Positions 1-5,536 of a stretch of DNA of 6,828 nt are shown here, one piece after another. The stretch's first letter is position 1. Every line of letters starts with the position of its first letter. The notes under the pieces are model-generated. The model saw only the letters and a program-made list of their open reading frames with translations. It was not told where the DNA came from and searched no databases. The translations under genes were made by a program, and so were the position numbers. Source of the stretch: an uncultured Eubacteriales bacterium (GTDB taxonomy: Bacteria; Bacillota; Clostridia; Oscillospirales; Ruminococcaceae); contig CABUOE010000122.1 in NCBI GenBank assembly GCA_902493155.1, positions 1 through 6,828 of the forward strand, in the 5' to 3' direction.

Positions 1-1334
1 GAACCGATATCGGGATTGAGCCGCCGTACCAGGTCGGGGCGCTGAGTCGCGATGCCCCAGTTGCATTTGCCGCTCTGGCAGCTGCGGCAGAGATGGCATC
101 CAAGAGCCAACAGCGCACTGGTGGCGATGTAACAGGCGTCCGCTCCCAGGGCAATGGCCTTGACCACGTCGGCGCTGCTGCGGATACTTCCGCCTACGAC
201 GACGGAAACCTGGTCGCGGATTCCCTCGTCCCGGAGCCGCTGGTCGACGCTGGCCAGAGCCAGCTCAATGGGAATGCCCACGTTGTCGCGGATGCGGGTG
301 GGAGCGGCCCCTGTGCCGCCTCTAAATCCGTCGATAGCGATAATATCAGCACCGCTGCGAGCAACACCGCTGGCAATGGCTGCCACGTTGTGAACCGCCG
401 CGATTTTAACGATAATCGGTTTTTTATATTCTGTCGCCTCTTTTAAGGAAAATACCAGTTGGCGCAGATCTTCGATAGAATAAATGTCGTGATGGGGCGC
501 CGGAGAAATGGCGTCGGAGTGGAGAGGGATCATCCTGGTCTTGGACACGTCCTCGCCCACTTTAGTGCCGGGCAAATGCCCGCCGATGCCGGGCTTGGCG
601 CCCTGACCCATCTTGATTTCGATGGCTGCGCCCGCCTCCAGATAATCCTTGTAAACGCCGAAGCGTCCGGAAGCCACCTGGACGATGGTATTGGGGCCAT
701 ACTCGTAAAAATCCTTGTGAAGGCCGCCCTCGCCGGTGTTGTAGTAAATGCCAAGTTGTTCCGCCGCTCTCGCTAAACTGGCGTGAGCGTTGTAGCTGAT
801 GGAGCCGTAGCTCATAGCCGAAAACATGATAGGGGTGTTGAGTTTTAACTGCGGCGTTAGATTATTCACAATTTTGCCGTTTTTATCCCGTTCGATATGG
901 TCAGGCTTCTTGCCCAGATACACCCTCGTTTCCATTGGTTCCCGCAAAGGGTCAATAGAGGGGTTCGTAACCTGGGAGGCGTTGATGAGGATTTTGTCCC
1001 AGTAGACTGGATATTCCTTGGGATTACCCATAGAGGAGAGCAGCACCCCGCCGGAACCTGCCTGCCGGTAGACTTCCTGAATGGTCTGTCCGGACCAGTT
1101 GGCGTTTTCCTTAAAAGTGTGGTCGGTTTTGACGATTTTAAGCGCTCTCGTCGGGCAGAGGGACACACAGCGGTGGCAGTCGACGCATTTGCTTTCGTCC
1201 GCCGTCATACGCCCGGTGTCGGGGTCGTAATGGTGTACTTCGTTGGCGCACTGCCGTTCACAGACCCGGCAGGCGATGCAGCGGTCGTAATTGCGAACCA
1301 CTTCATAGTCCGGATAGAGAAAATTGATTGCCAT
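1..1334 (-). CDS. gltB: Glutamate synthase FMN/Fe-S domain subunit (archaeal-type GltB), 3' end cut off
   Basis: This is the synthase half of a split glutamate synthase, which joins ammonia from glutamine to 2-oxoglutarate and reduces the product to glutamate on FMN, in the cytoplasm. My translation from 1334 gives 444 codons before the window edge, with no stop. Residues 19-60 carry two ferredoxin-type [4Fe-4S] motifs (Cys 19, 22, 25, 29 and Cys 50, 53, 56, 60). The FMN-barrel motifs of the family follow in order: KPGIGGHLPGTKV, SPAPHHDIYSIEDL and GFRGGTGAAP. Near the visible end are Cys 413, 419 and 424, with the C-x5-C-x4-C spacing of the GltB 3Fe-4S site, plus an extra Cys 416. The ATG overlaps the stop of the upstream amidotransferase by one base (TAATG), and GGAGGGG at 1342-1348 is a strong ribosome binding site. 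The glutaminase domain fused in classical GltB is absent here and encoded by that neighbour. The GXGXG domain is also not visible and would be a separate downstream gene, outside the window. The family call is firm; the electron donor cannot be told from this fragment. Confidence 0.93.
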   Translation of the reverse strand, partial: MAINFLYPDYEVVRNYDRCIACRVCERQCANEVHHYDPDTGRMTADESKCVDCHRCVSLCPTRALKIVKTDHTFKENANWSGQTIQEVYRQAGSGGVLLSSMGNPKEYPVYWDKILINASQVTNPSIDPLREPMETRVYLGKKPDHIERDKNGKIVNNLTPQLKLNTPIMFSAMSYGSISYNAHASLARAAEQLGIYYNTGEGGLHKDFYEYGPNTIVQVASGRFGVYKDYLEAGAAIEIKMGQGAKPGIGGHLPGTKVGEDVSKTRMIPLHSDAISPAPHHDIYSIEDLRQLVFSLKEATEYKKPIIVKIAAVHNVAAIASGVARSGADIIAIDGFRGGTGAAPTRIRDNVGIPIELALASVDQRLRDEGIRDQVSVVVGGSIRSSADVVKAIALGADACYIATSALLALGCHLCRSCQSGKCNWGIATQRPDLVRRLNPDIG

Positions 1335-2425
1335 TACTTCTCCCCTCCATTCAAGCGCACAATAACCGGCTCTCCCCCGCGGGGCGCCCAGATGCGGTCC
1401 AGCTGAGGTTCAATGACCCGGATGGCGCTTTCTTCACTTGCGATATAGAACATATTTCCCTTTTCGGCCGCCACCATGGATCGCAGCTTCAACCGGTCAT
1501 TGAGGGCCATCATACCGCCCTCAAATCCAACGAGGATGGAAAAGGGACCTGTGATGAGATAGCTTGCAAAGGCGTTGCGGAAATAAGTAAGTTTTTCCCG
1601 TTCCTTCGGCTCCTTCGACTCGATAGTGCTCCAGAAAGGAGCGGCGATGACCTGCGCCACCTCTTCCATGGAAAGGCTCTGCCGACGGTTTAGGTAATCC
1701 ACCATATAGGTGATAACTTCGGTGTCGGTGAGCAGATTGCACTGGTATCCGTGCATCTCGATGGCCCGCCGGTTGGCGTCATAGGAGGAAATCTCTCCGT
1801 TGTGGACGATGGAGTAGTCAAGCATTGCAAAGGGATGGGCTCCGCCCCACCAGCCAGGGGTGTTGGTGGGATACCGTCCGTGGGCCGTCCAGCAGTAGCC
1901 CTCGTACTCCTCCAGGCGGTAGAAATCTCCCACGTCTTCCGGAAAGCCAACCGCCTTGAACACACCCATGTTTTTCCCGCTGGAAAAGACGTAGGCCCCC
2001 TCGATGTGGGTGTTGATGCGGATGACGCACTTGGCCACGAATTCCCGCTCGTCCAGCTGGCTTGCCTTGAGTTTAGTGGGCAAGGGATACAGAAAGTACC
2101 GCCAAATCAGAGGCTCGTCTTTGATTTTTGGGGTCTTTCGGGTGGGGATTTTTGAGAGGTTCACAATGTCGAAATGCTGCTCCAAAAAAGCCTCGCATTT
2201 CTGCCGCGCCTCCAAAGTATCGTAAAACACATGAAATGCGTAATAATCCTTATATTCCGGGTAAATCCCATACCCTGCAAATCCACCTCCCAATCCGTTG
2301 CTGCGGTCATGCATAACCGCGATGGACTGGACCGCTTTGAGGCCGGAAAATCGCTTGCCGTCGCGAGAGAAGATGCCGGAGATGGCACAGCCTGACGGGA
2401 TGCGTACCTGTCCTTCCTTTAACAT
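1334..2425 (-). CDS. Class II glutamine amidotransferase subunit of split glutamate synthase
   Basis: This is the glutaminase partner of the downstream FMN subunit: it hydrolyses glutamine and hands over ammonia. From the ATG at 2425 it has 363 residues. The likely nucleophile is Cys13 in RIPSGCAISGIF, behind a 12-residue leader that would have to be removed to expose an N-terminal cysteine. Other class II motifs follow: HGRYPTNTPG (about 182-191), HNGEISS (208-214), TDTEV (233-237) and ASEESAIR (about 329). A segment of roughly 140 residues with MHDRSNGLGGGFAGYGIYP separates the nucleophile from the HGRYPT motif, as I recall for stand-alone clostridial/archaeal members. The frame stays open up to a GTG at 2518, but that codon lies at the predicted transcription start and inside the hairpin leader. 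The ATG at 2425 has an AGAAAGGGG site (2435-2443) nine bases away and is preferred. The gene is translationally coupled to the downstream subunit. Confidence 0.92.
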   Translation of the reverse strand: MLKEGQVRIPSGCAISGIFSRDGKRFSGLKAVQSIAVMHDRSNGLGGGFAGYGIYPEYKDYYAFHVFYDTLEARQKCEAFLEQHFDIVNLSKIPTRKTPKIKDEPLIWRYFLYPLPTKLKASQLDEREFVAKCVIRINTHIEGAYVFSSGKNMGVFKAVGFPEDVGDFYRLEEYEGYCWTAHGRYPTNTPGWWGGAHPFAMLDYSIVHNGEISSYDANRRAIEMHGYQCNLLTDTEVITYMVDYLNRRQSLSMEEVAQVIAAPFWSTIESKEPKEREKLTYFRNAFASYLITGPFSILVGFEGGMMALNDRLKLRSMVAAEKGNMFYIASEESAIRVIEPQLDRIWAPRGGEPVIVRLNGGEK

Positions 2426-2434
2426 GGATTCTGT

Positions 2435-2443
2435 CCCCTTTCT
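2435..2443 (-). promoter_or_regulatory. Ribosome binding site that fixes the amidotransferase start
   Basis: AGAAAGGGG read on the minus strand lies nine bases upstream of the ATG at 2425. It favours this start over the in-frame GTG at 2518, which has no leader to hold a ribosome binding site. Starting here also puts the nucleophilic cysteine at position 13, close to the N-terminus as class II amidotransferases require after maturation. Confidence 0.8.
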
Positions 2444-2452
2444 AAGCAAATC

Positions 2453-2512
2453 AAAAAGGCGTTCATCAAAGGGTACGGACAATGATTTCCGTATCCTCTG
2501 ATGAACGCCTTT
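2453..2512 (-). terminator. Promoter-proximal hairpin with T-run, putative leader attenuator of the glutamate synthase operon
   Basis: On the minus strand the arms 2512-2488 and 2479-2455 pair over 25 positions with one G-U pair and one A-C mismatch, around an 8-base loop (2487-2480). The outer arms are AAAGGCGTTCATCA and TGATGAACGCCTTT, followed by two further T residues, so the GC-rich stem runs into TTTTT and then GATTTG. This is the form of an intrinsic terminator. It begins only about seven to nine bases after the predicted transcription start and ends about 28 bases before the amidotransferase ATG. A role as attenuator is inferred. It could instead be a 5'-end stabilising hairpin, or the end of a free-standing small RNA of about 65 bases. 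Confidence 0.72.
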
Positions 2513-2525
2513 GTTCACGATGCCT

Positions 2526-2554
2526 ATTATACTATTTTAAGTTCCAGCTGTCAA
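2526..2554 (-). promoter_or_regulatory. Consensus sigma-A promoter of the glutamate synthase operon
   Basis: On the minus strand TTGACA (2554-2549) and TATAAT (2531-2526) are separated by exactly 17 bases, a perfect match to the housekeeping consensus. Transcription should start around 2521-2518. T- and A-rich tracts directly upstream (about 2555-2578) resemble an UP element. A perfect promoter in front of biosynthetic genes implies that control acts through a repressor or, more likely here, through the hairpin just downstream. Confidence 0.88.
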
Positions 2555-2780
2555 TATTTTTGAAACAAAAAAAACGATTTCCTGCATATTTGTGAAAATA
2601 GAATAAATTGCATCTCTATACAATCTCAGTTTTTGCATGTATTTTCGGCGTAAAATTCTTACATTCAATCTTTCAAATTCAATCATAGGCCGTCAAAATG
2701 GGGGTTGTTTAAAATGAAAGTTTGTTCCTCCCCACTGTCATAATCATAACTTTTTGTTGCTATTAGCATTACTTATCCAT
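2555..2780. other. AT-rich divergent intergenic stretch without a credible gene
   Basis: This is the central part of the roughly 400-base gap between the glutamate synthase promoter and the deacetylase promoter. I find no convincing coding frame, RNA gene or mobile element. It contains a direct repeat ATTCAATC at 2663-2670 and 2677-2684, 14 bases apart start to start. It also contains two very short plus-strand frames (2637-2717, 26 codons; 2714-2743, 9 codons) that I do not call as genes. Confidence 0.5.
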
Positions 2781-2820
2781 TTGACATTCCAATAAAAGGT
2801 GAGTTTTATTTGCATTGCAA
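2781..2820 (+). promoter_or_regulatory. Probable promoter and operator-like palindrome for the deacetylase gene
   Basis: TTGACA at 2781-2786 is a perfect -35 box. After 17 bases comes TTTTAT (2804-2809), a 4/6 match to the -10 consensus. The palindrome TTGCATTGCAA (2810-2820, five-base arms around one T) covers the expected start near 2816, where a repressor could bind. The resulting leader would be about 100 bases. The weak -10 box makes this a moderate call. Confidence 0.45.
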
Positions 2821-2915
2821 TCCGCCATGCCGTCCTATTTTCATAACGGCACCCTTCACTGCATATAGTTTAGACAGCAGAGAAATCCCCATCTCATGAT
2901 GAAAGGATCTTCGTT

Positions 2916-3701
2916 ATGTTTATCCGTAGCTTCCGACTAAAAAATATACTGTTTGGCACCATTGTATTTTTGCTGACGGTCGCCATTAGCCTCAATGTGT
3001 TTTCAGCTGTCATGACGGTCCGGACTTCCGCCGAGCCTATCGATGCTGCCCCGCCTTCAAAAGAAAGCACTAACAAAGTCGTCTACCTGACCTTTGACGA
3101 CGGTCCCTCCGTCGTCACCGCGGATATTCTCGACTTATTAAAGGAAGAAAATATCCCCGCCACCTTTTTTGTCATTGGCGCCACCACCGATCGGGGGAAA
3201 ATGCTGTATCAGCGCATGGCGGACGAAGGCCACAGCATCGGCCTCCATTCCTATTCCCATAAATACAACGAAATTTATGCCAATGCCGACGCCTACCTTG
3301 CGGACTTTGAACGGCTTCAGGAGCACCTGCGGGAAATCGTCGGAGATACCCCCAAAATCTTCCGTTTTCCTGGAGGCAGCAACAATTCTAATGCCTCAGC
3401 CTCTACTCTGGAGAGAGTAAAGGAAATCACCGCGGAACAGGGCTACGTCTTTTTCGACTGGAACGCCTTGGCCAAAGACGACAAGGCCACTCCTACCCCT
3501 GCGGAAAAGATGTTTAAAAATATTATCAAGTCCGGCAAAGATGAAGACCGGATCCTGATTTTGATGCACGATGACGCCCTGAGAACAACTGCCGTGGACT
3601 GCATTAAAATGCTCATCGACTATTACACCGAAAAAGGCTATCACTTTGAGGCGCTGACCGAAGATACGCCTCCCATCCAGTTTGAACCCCGTAAATATTA
3701 A
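2916..3701 (+). CDS. Membrane-anchored CE4 polysaccharide (peptidoglycan) deacetylase
   Basis: This 261-residue protein has the NodB-homology fold of carbohydrate esterase family 4, metal-dependent enzymes that remove acetyl groups from N-acetyl sugars. A basic start (MFIRSFRLKN) and a hydrophobic segment at about 11-33 form a signal anchor or uncleaved signal peptide, so the catalytic domain should face the cell wall. The five family motifs are present: TFDDGP (59-64; Asp61 as base, Asp62 as metal ligand), HSYSH (His111 and His115 as metal ligands), RFPGGS (150-155), FDWNALAKD (about 180-188) and ILMHDD (His218). Nothing essential is missing, so it should be active. Peptidoglycan N-acetylglucosamine is the likeliest substrate from family knowledge, but the sequence alone cannot settle that. 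The ATG at 2916 has a GAAAGGA site eight bases upstream. The gene is monocistronic, with its own promoter candidate and a terminator seven bases after its stop. It has no visible link to the glutamine genes around it. Confidence 0.92.
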   Translation: MFIRSFRLKNILFGTIVFLLTVAISLNVFSAVMTVRTSAEPIDAAPPSKESTNKVVYLTFDDGPSVVTADILDLLKEENIPATFFVIGATTDRGKMLYQRMADEGHSIGLHSYSHKYNEIYANADAYLADFERLQEHLREIVGDTPKIFRFPGGSNNSNASASTLERVKEITAEQGYVFFDWNALAKDDKATPTPAEKMFKNIIKSGKDEDRILILMHDDALRTTAVDCIKMLIDYYTEKGYHFEALTEDTPPIQFEPRKY

Positions 3702-3707
3702 ATAACC

Positions 3708-3740
3708 GCCCGCCTTCTGATGAAAAAGGCGGGCCTTTTA
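3708..3740 (+). terminator. Intrinsic terminator of the deacetylase gene
   Basis: GCCCGCCTT (3708-3716) pairs perfectly with AAGGCGGGC (3726-3734) around a nine-base loop, followed by CTTTTA. It lies seven bases after the deacetylase stop codon and separates that gene from the tRNA transcription unit. Confidence 0.9.
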
Positions 3741-3752
3741 TATGGAATCCAT

Positions 3753-3778
3753 TTGAAAAAAATTGAAAAAATTTGAAA
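3753..3778 (+). promoter_or_regulatory. Phased TTGAAA/A-tract array upstream of the tRNA promoter (UP element or curved DNA)
   Basis: TTGAAA occurs three times at exact 10-base intervals (3753, 3763, 3773), each beginning an A-run at 3756, 3766 and 3776. A fourth A-run at 3796 stays in phase at two helical turns. A-tracts phased with the helix bend DNA, and A/T-rich tracts just upstream of a -35 box can bind the RNA polymerase alpha subunit. Both would strengthen the tRNA promoter; the role is inferred. Confidence 0.5.
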
Positions 3779-3784
3779 TTCATC

Positions 3785-3813
3785 TGTACAAATCGAAAAA
3801 TTTGTGATATAAT
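3785..3813 (+). promoter_or_regulatory. Promoter of the tRNA-Ala gene, extended -10 type
   Basis: TGTACA (3785-3790, 4/6 match to the -35 consensus), 17 bases, then TATAAT (3808-3813, perfect), preceded by TGA (3805-3807), which forms an extended -10. Transcription should start near 3820, about ten bases before the mature tRNA. An inverted repeat, ACAAAT (3788-3793) and ATTTGT (3800-3805), fills the space between the boxes and could be a protein site or chance in AT-rich DNA. Confidence 0.8.
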
Positions 3814-3829
3814 ATTGGTCGTTAGATTT

Positions 3830-3905
3830 GGGGGCGTAGCTCACCTGGGAGAGCGATACGTTCGCAACGTATAGGTAGTCGGTTCGAGTCCGATCGTCTC
3901 CACCA
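3830..3905 (+). tRNA. tRNA-Ala, anticodon CGC
   Basis: The 76 bases fold as a complete cloverleaf. The acceptor stem is GGGGGCG (3830-3836) with CGTCTCC (3895-3901). The D stem is GCTC/GAGC with an eight-base loop, the anticodon stem ATACG/CGTAT has loop TTCGCAA, and the variable loop has five bases. The T stem is GTCGG/CCGAT with loop TTCGAGT. The anticodon CGC is at 3863-3865 and reads the alanine codon GCG. The acceptor stem has the G3-U70 wobble pair, the main recognition element of alanyl-tRNA synthetase, which confirms the identity independently. The CCA end is encoded (3903-3905). The gene stands alone, with its own promoter and terminator. Confidence 0.96.
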
Positions 3906-3913
3906 AATGATTT

Positions 3914-3941
3914 AAAAACCGCCTTTCGGGGCGGTTTTTTC
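3914..3941 (+). terminator. Intrinsic terminator of the tRNA-Ala gene
   Basis: AAAAACCGCC (3914-3923) pairs with GGCGGTTTTT (3930-3939) around a six-base loop, and the arm runs into a six-T tract. It begins nine bases after the CCA end, closing a single-tRNA transcript. Confidence 0.93.
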
Positions 3942-3946
3942 TTTTA

Positions 3947-4007
3947 CTTACACGTTGCTTACACGATTTTTCGTCAAATGGCAACCGAGACAATCAGCAT
4001 TCTGATT
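3947..4007. repeat. Short repeats between the tRNA terminator and the purF terminator
   Basis: CTTACACG occurs twice in tandem (3947-3954 and 3958-3965, three bases between). ACGA/TCGT arms follow at 3963-3974. A six-base inverted repeat, AATCAG and CTGATT, lies at 3992-4007. No gene is visible here. The repeats are too short to identify as an element or attachment site. Confidence 0.35.
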
Positions 4008-4026
4008 CCCGACAACAAATCAAGAC

Positions 4027-4067
4027 ACAAAACGCCATCCAAAGGAAATTCCTTCGGATGGCGCTTT
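4027..4067 (-). terminator. Intrinsic terminator of the glutamine synthetase-purF unit
   Basis: On the minus strand CGCCATCC (4063-4056) pairs with GGATGGCG (4040-4033). Inner pairing of GAAGGAA with TTCCTTT extends the stem to about 15 base pairs with almost no loop. TTTTGTGT follows. It begins about 35 bases after the purF stop and faces the tRNA terminator from the other side. Confidence 0.85.
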
Positions 4068-4099
4068 GCTGTGTATGCAAAAATTGAGGAGAAAGCGGA

Positions 4100-5518
4100 T
4101 TAATGTTCCAGCGGCACCGCAACCGGGTATTTGCCGGAAAAACAGGCGTCGCAGTAGGGGAGCCGCCCTTCGATGATTTTCGGAAGGCTTTCCGCCGAGA
4201 GATATCCCAGGGAGTCCGCCCCGATGATACCGCAGATTTCCCGTTCGGTGTGCTGATTGGCGATAAGCTGTCCACCGGTGGGAATGTCGGTACCGAAATA
4301 GCAGGGGTATTTAAAGGGCGGTGAACTGATCCGCACATGCACCTGGGTAGCTCCCGCCTCCCGCAGCAAACTGACAATCTGGGCGCAGGTGGTTCCCCGG
4401 ACAATGGAATCGTCGATCATGACGATCCGCTTGCCGCAGACTGCCTTCTTGAGGGCGTTTAATTTGATGCGGACGCTGGATTCCCGCTCTAACTGCGTGG
4501 GCTTAATGAAGGTGCGTCCCACGTAACTGTTTTTGACGAAGGCTTTGCCATAGGGGATGCCGGACTGGAGGGAAAACCCCAGCGCCGCATCGTTGCCCGA
4601 CTCGGGCACGCCGACCACCAAATCCGCTTCCACTGGATGCTGCCGTGCAAGCTCCCGTCCGGCCCGGATTCTCGACTCGTAGACTCCGATGCCGTCGATG
4701 ATGCTGTCGGGGCGGGCAAAGTAGATGTACTCAAAGATGCAGTGGGCCGCAGTCACCTTCTGATGGGGAAACTGGGAGGAAATCCCATCCTCGGTAATGG
4801 TGACGATCTCGCCGGGAGCCACGTCTCGGATAAATTCCGCCCCCACCGCGTCTAAGGCACAGCTTTCCGACGCGAGAAAATAAGCGCTGTCCCGCTTTCC
4901 AATGCAGAGAGGGCGAAATCCCATGGGATCCCGCACACCGATGAGCTTTCTGGGACTCATGACGATGAGGGAATATGCCCCGCTGATTTTCCGCATGGCC
5001 GAGGCTACCGCCTCTTCCGCCGATTTGGCGTTTAACCGTTCTCTTGCGATGTGATAGGCAATGACTTCGGTGTCGGCGCTGGTCTGAAAGATCGACCCGG
5101 AGAGCTCCAGCTCCCGCCGGAGCTTTGCCGCATTGACTAAGTTCCCGTTATGGGCGATGCAGAGAGTACCCTTGATGTAGTTGAGCACCAGCGGTTGAGC
5201 GTTTTGAGGGCTGCTGTCCCCAGCCGTGGAATAGCGGACGTGGCCGATGCCGATGTTGCCCCCAAGTTTTTGCAGGGCTTCTTCATCGAATACTTCGCTC
5301 ACCAGTCCCATGTCCTTATGAAGCAGTATCCGCCGCGGTCCCAAAGTGTCCCCTACCGCGATGCCGCAGCTTTCCTGGCCTCTGTGCTGCAAGGCAAACA
5401 GACCGTAATAAATAGTGGAGGCCACGTCGTTTCCCGCAGGGTCGTAGACACCGAAAACGCCGCATTCCTCATGGGGCTTGTCGTCGACAGGCCCCATGGA
5501 AGTAAAGCAATCATTCAT
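4100..5518 (-). CDS. purF: Amidophosphoribosyltransferase (PurF), Fe-S type with propeptide
   Basis: PurF makes 5-phosphoribosylamine from PRPP and glutamine, the first committed step of purine synthesis, in the cytoplasm. The 472 residues are of usual length. The class II glutaminase domain comes first: after an 18-residue propeptide, Cys19 in EECGVFGVYD is the nucleophile, followed by HRGQES (45-50), RYSTAG (95-100), HNGNL (123-127) and TSADTEV (146-152). The phosphoribosyltransferase domain carries the PRPP loop VMIDDSIVRGTT (366-377). Cys260, Cys406, Cys456 and Cys459 (YCDACFSGKYP) correspond to the four [4Fe-4S] ligands of the Bacillus subtilis enzyme, so this is the cluster-containing, oxygen-sensitive type, probably matured by propeptide removal. 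The ATG at 5518 follows an AAGGCGGG ribosome binding site that overlaps the stop codon of the upstream glutamine synthetase gene. It is probably the last gene of that unit, since a terminator follows and no other purine gene is present. Confidence 0.97.
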   Translation of the reverse strand: MNDCFTSMGPVDDKPHEECGVFGVYDPAGNDVASTIYYGLFALQHRGQESCGIAVGDTLGPRRILLHKDMGLVSEVFDEEALQKLGGNIGIGHVRYSTAGDSSPQNAQPLVLNYIKGTLCIAHNGNLVNAAKLRRELELSGSIFQTSADTEVIAYHIARERLNAKSAEEAVASAMRKISGAYSLIVMSPRKLIGVRDPMGFRPLCIGKRDSAYFLASESCALDAVGAEFIRDVAPGEIVTITEDGISSQFPHQKVTAAHCIFEYIYFARPDSIIDGIGVYESRIRAGRELARQHPVEADLVVGVPESGNDAALGFSLQSGIPYGKAFVKNSYVGRTFIKPTQLERESSVRIKLNALKKAVCGKRIVMIDDSIVRGTTCAQIVSLLREAGATQVHVRISSPPFKYPCYFGTDIPTGGQLIANQHTEREICGIIGADSLGYLSAESLPKIIEGRLPYCDACFSGKYPVAVPLEH

Positions 5519-5520
5519 CT

Positions 5521-5536
5521 GTGTTTTCCCGCCTTA
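5521..5536 (-). promoter_or_regulatory. purF ribosome binding site overlapping the glutamine synthetase stop codon
   Basis: On the minus strand the sequence is TAAGGCGGGAAAACAC, in which the last two bases of the stop codon TAA begin the AAGGCGG Shine-Dalgarno site. About ten bases separate it from the purF ATG. Ribosomes finishing glutamine synthetase would stop on the purF initiation region, the usual arrangement for translational coupling. Confidence 0.6.

Noticed and set aside
93..1406. Plus-strand frames at 93-446, 459-776 and 897-1406
   Set aside because: All are antisense to the glutamate synthase FMN subunit, whose minus-strand frame is open throughout and carries the family motifs in order.
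2426..2521. T-box, glutamine riboswitch or ANTAR target in the glutamate synthase leader
   Set aside because: The leader is only about 95 bases and contains one hairpin. There is no T-box core sequence, no multi-stem aptamer and no pair of hexaloop hairpins with the A and G positions ANTAR proteins recognise.
2637..2743. Two tiny plus-strand frames (26 and 9 codons) in the divergent intergenic region
   Set aside because: The first has no ribosome binding site. The second has GGGGG at 2700-2704 but is only nine codons long, with no attenuator or related gene directly behind it.
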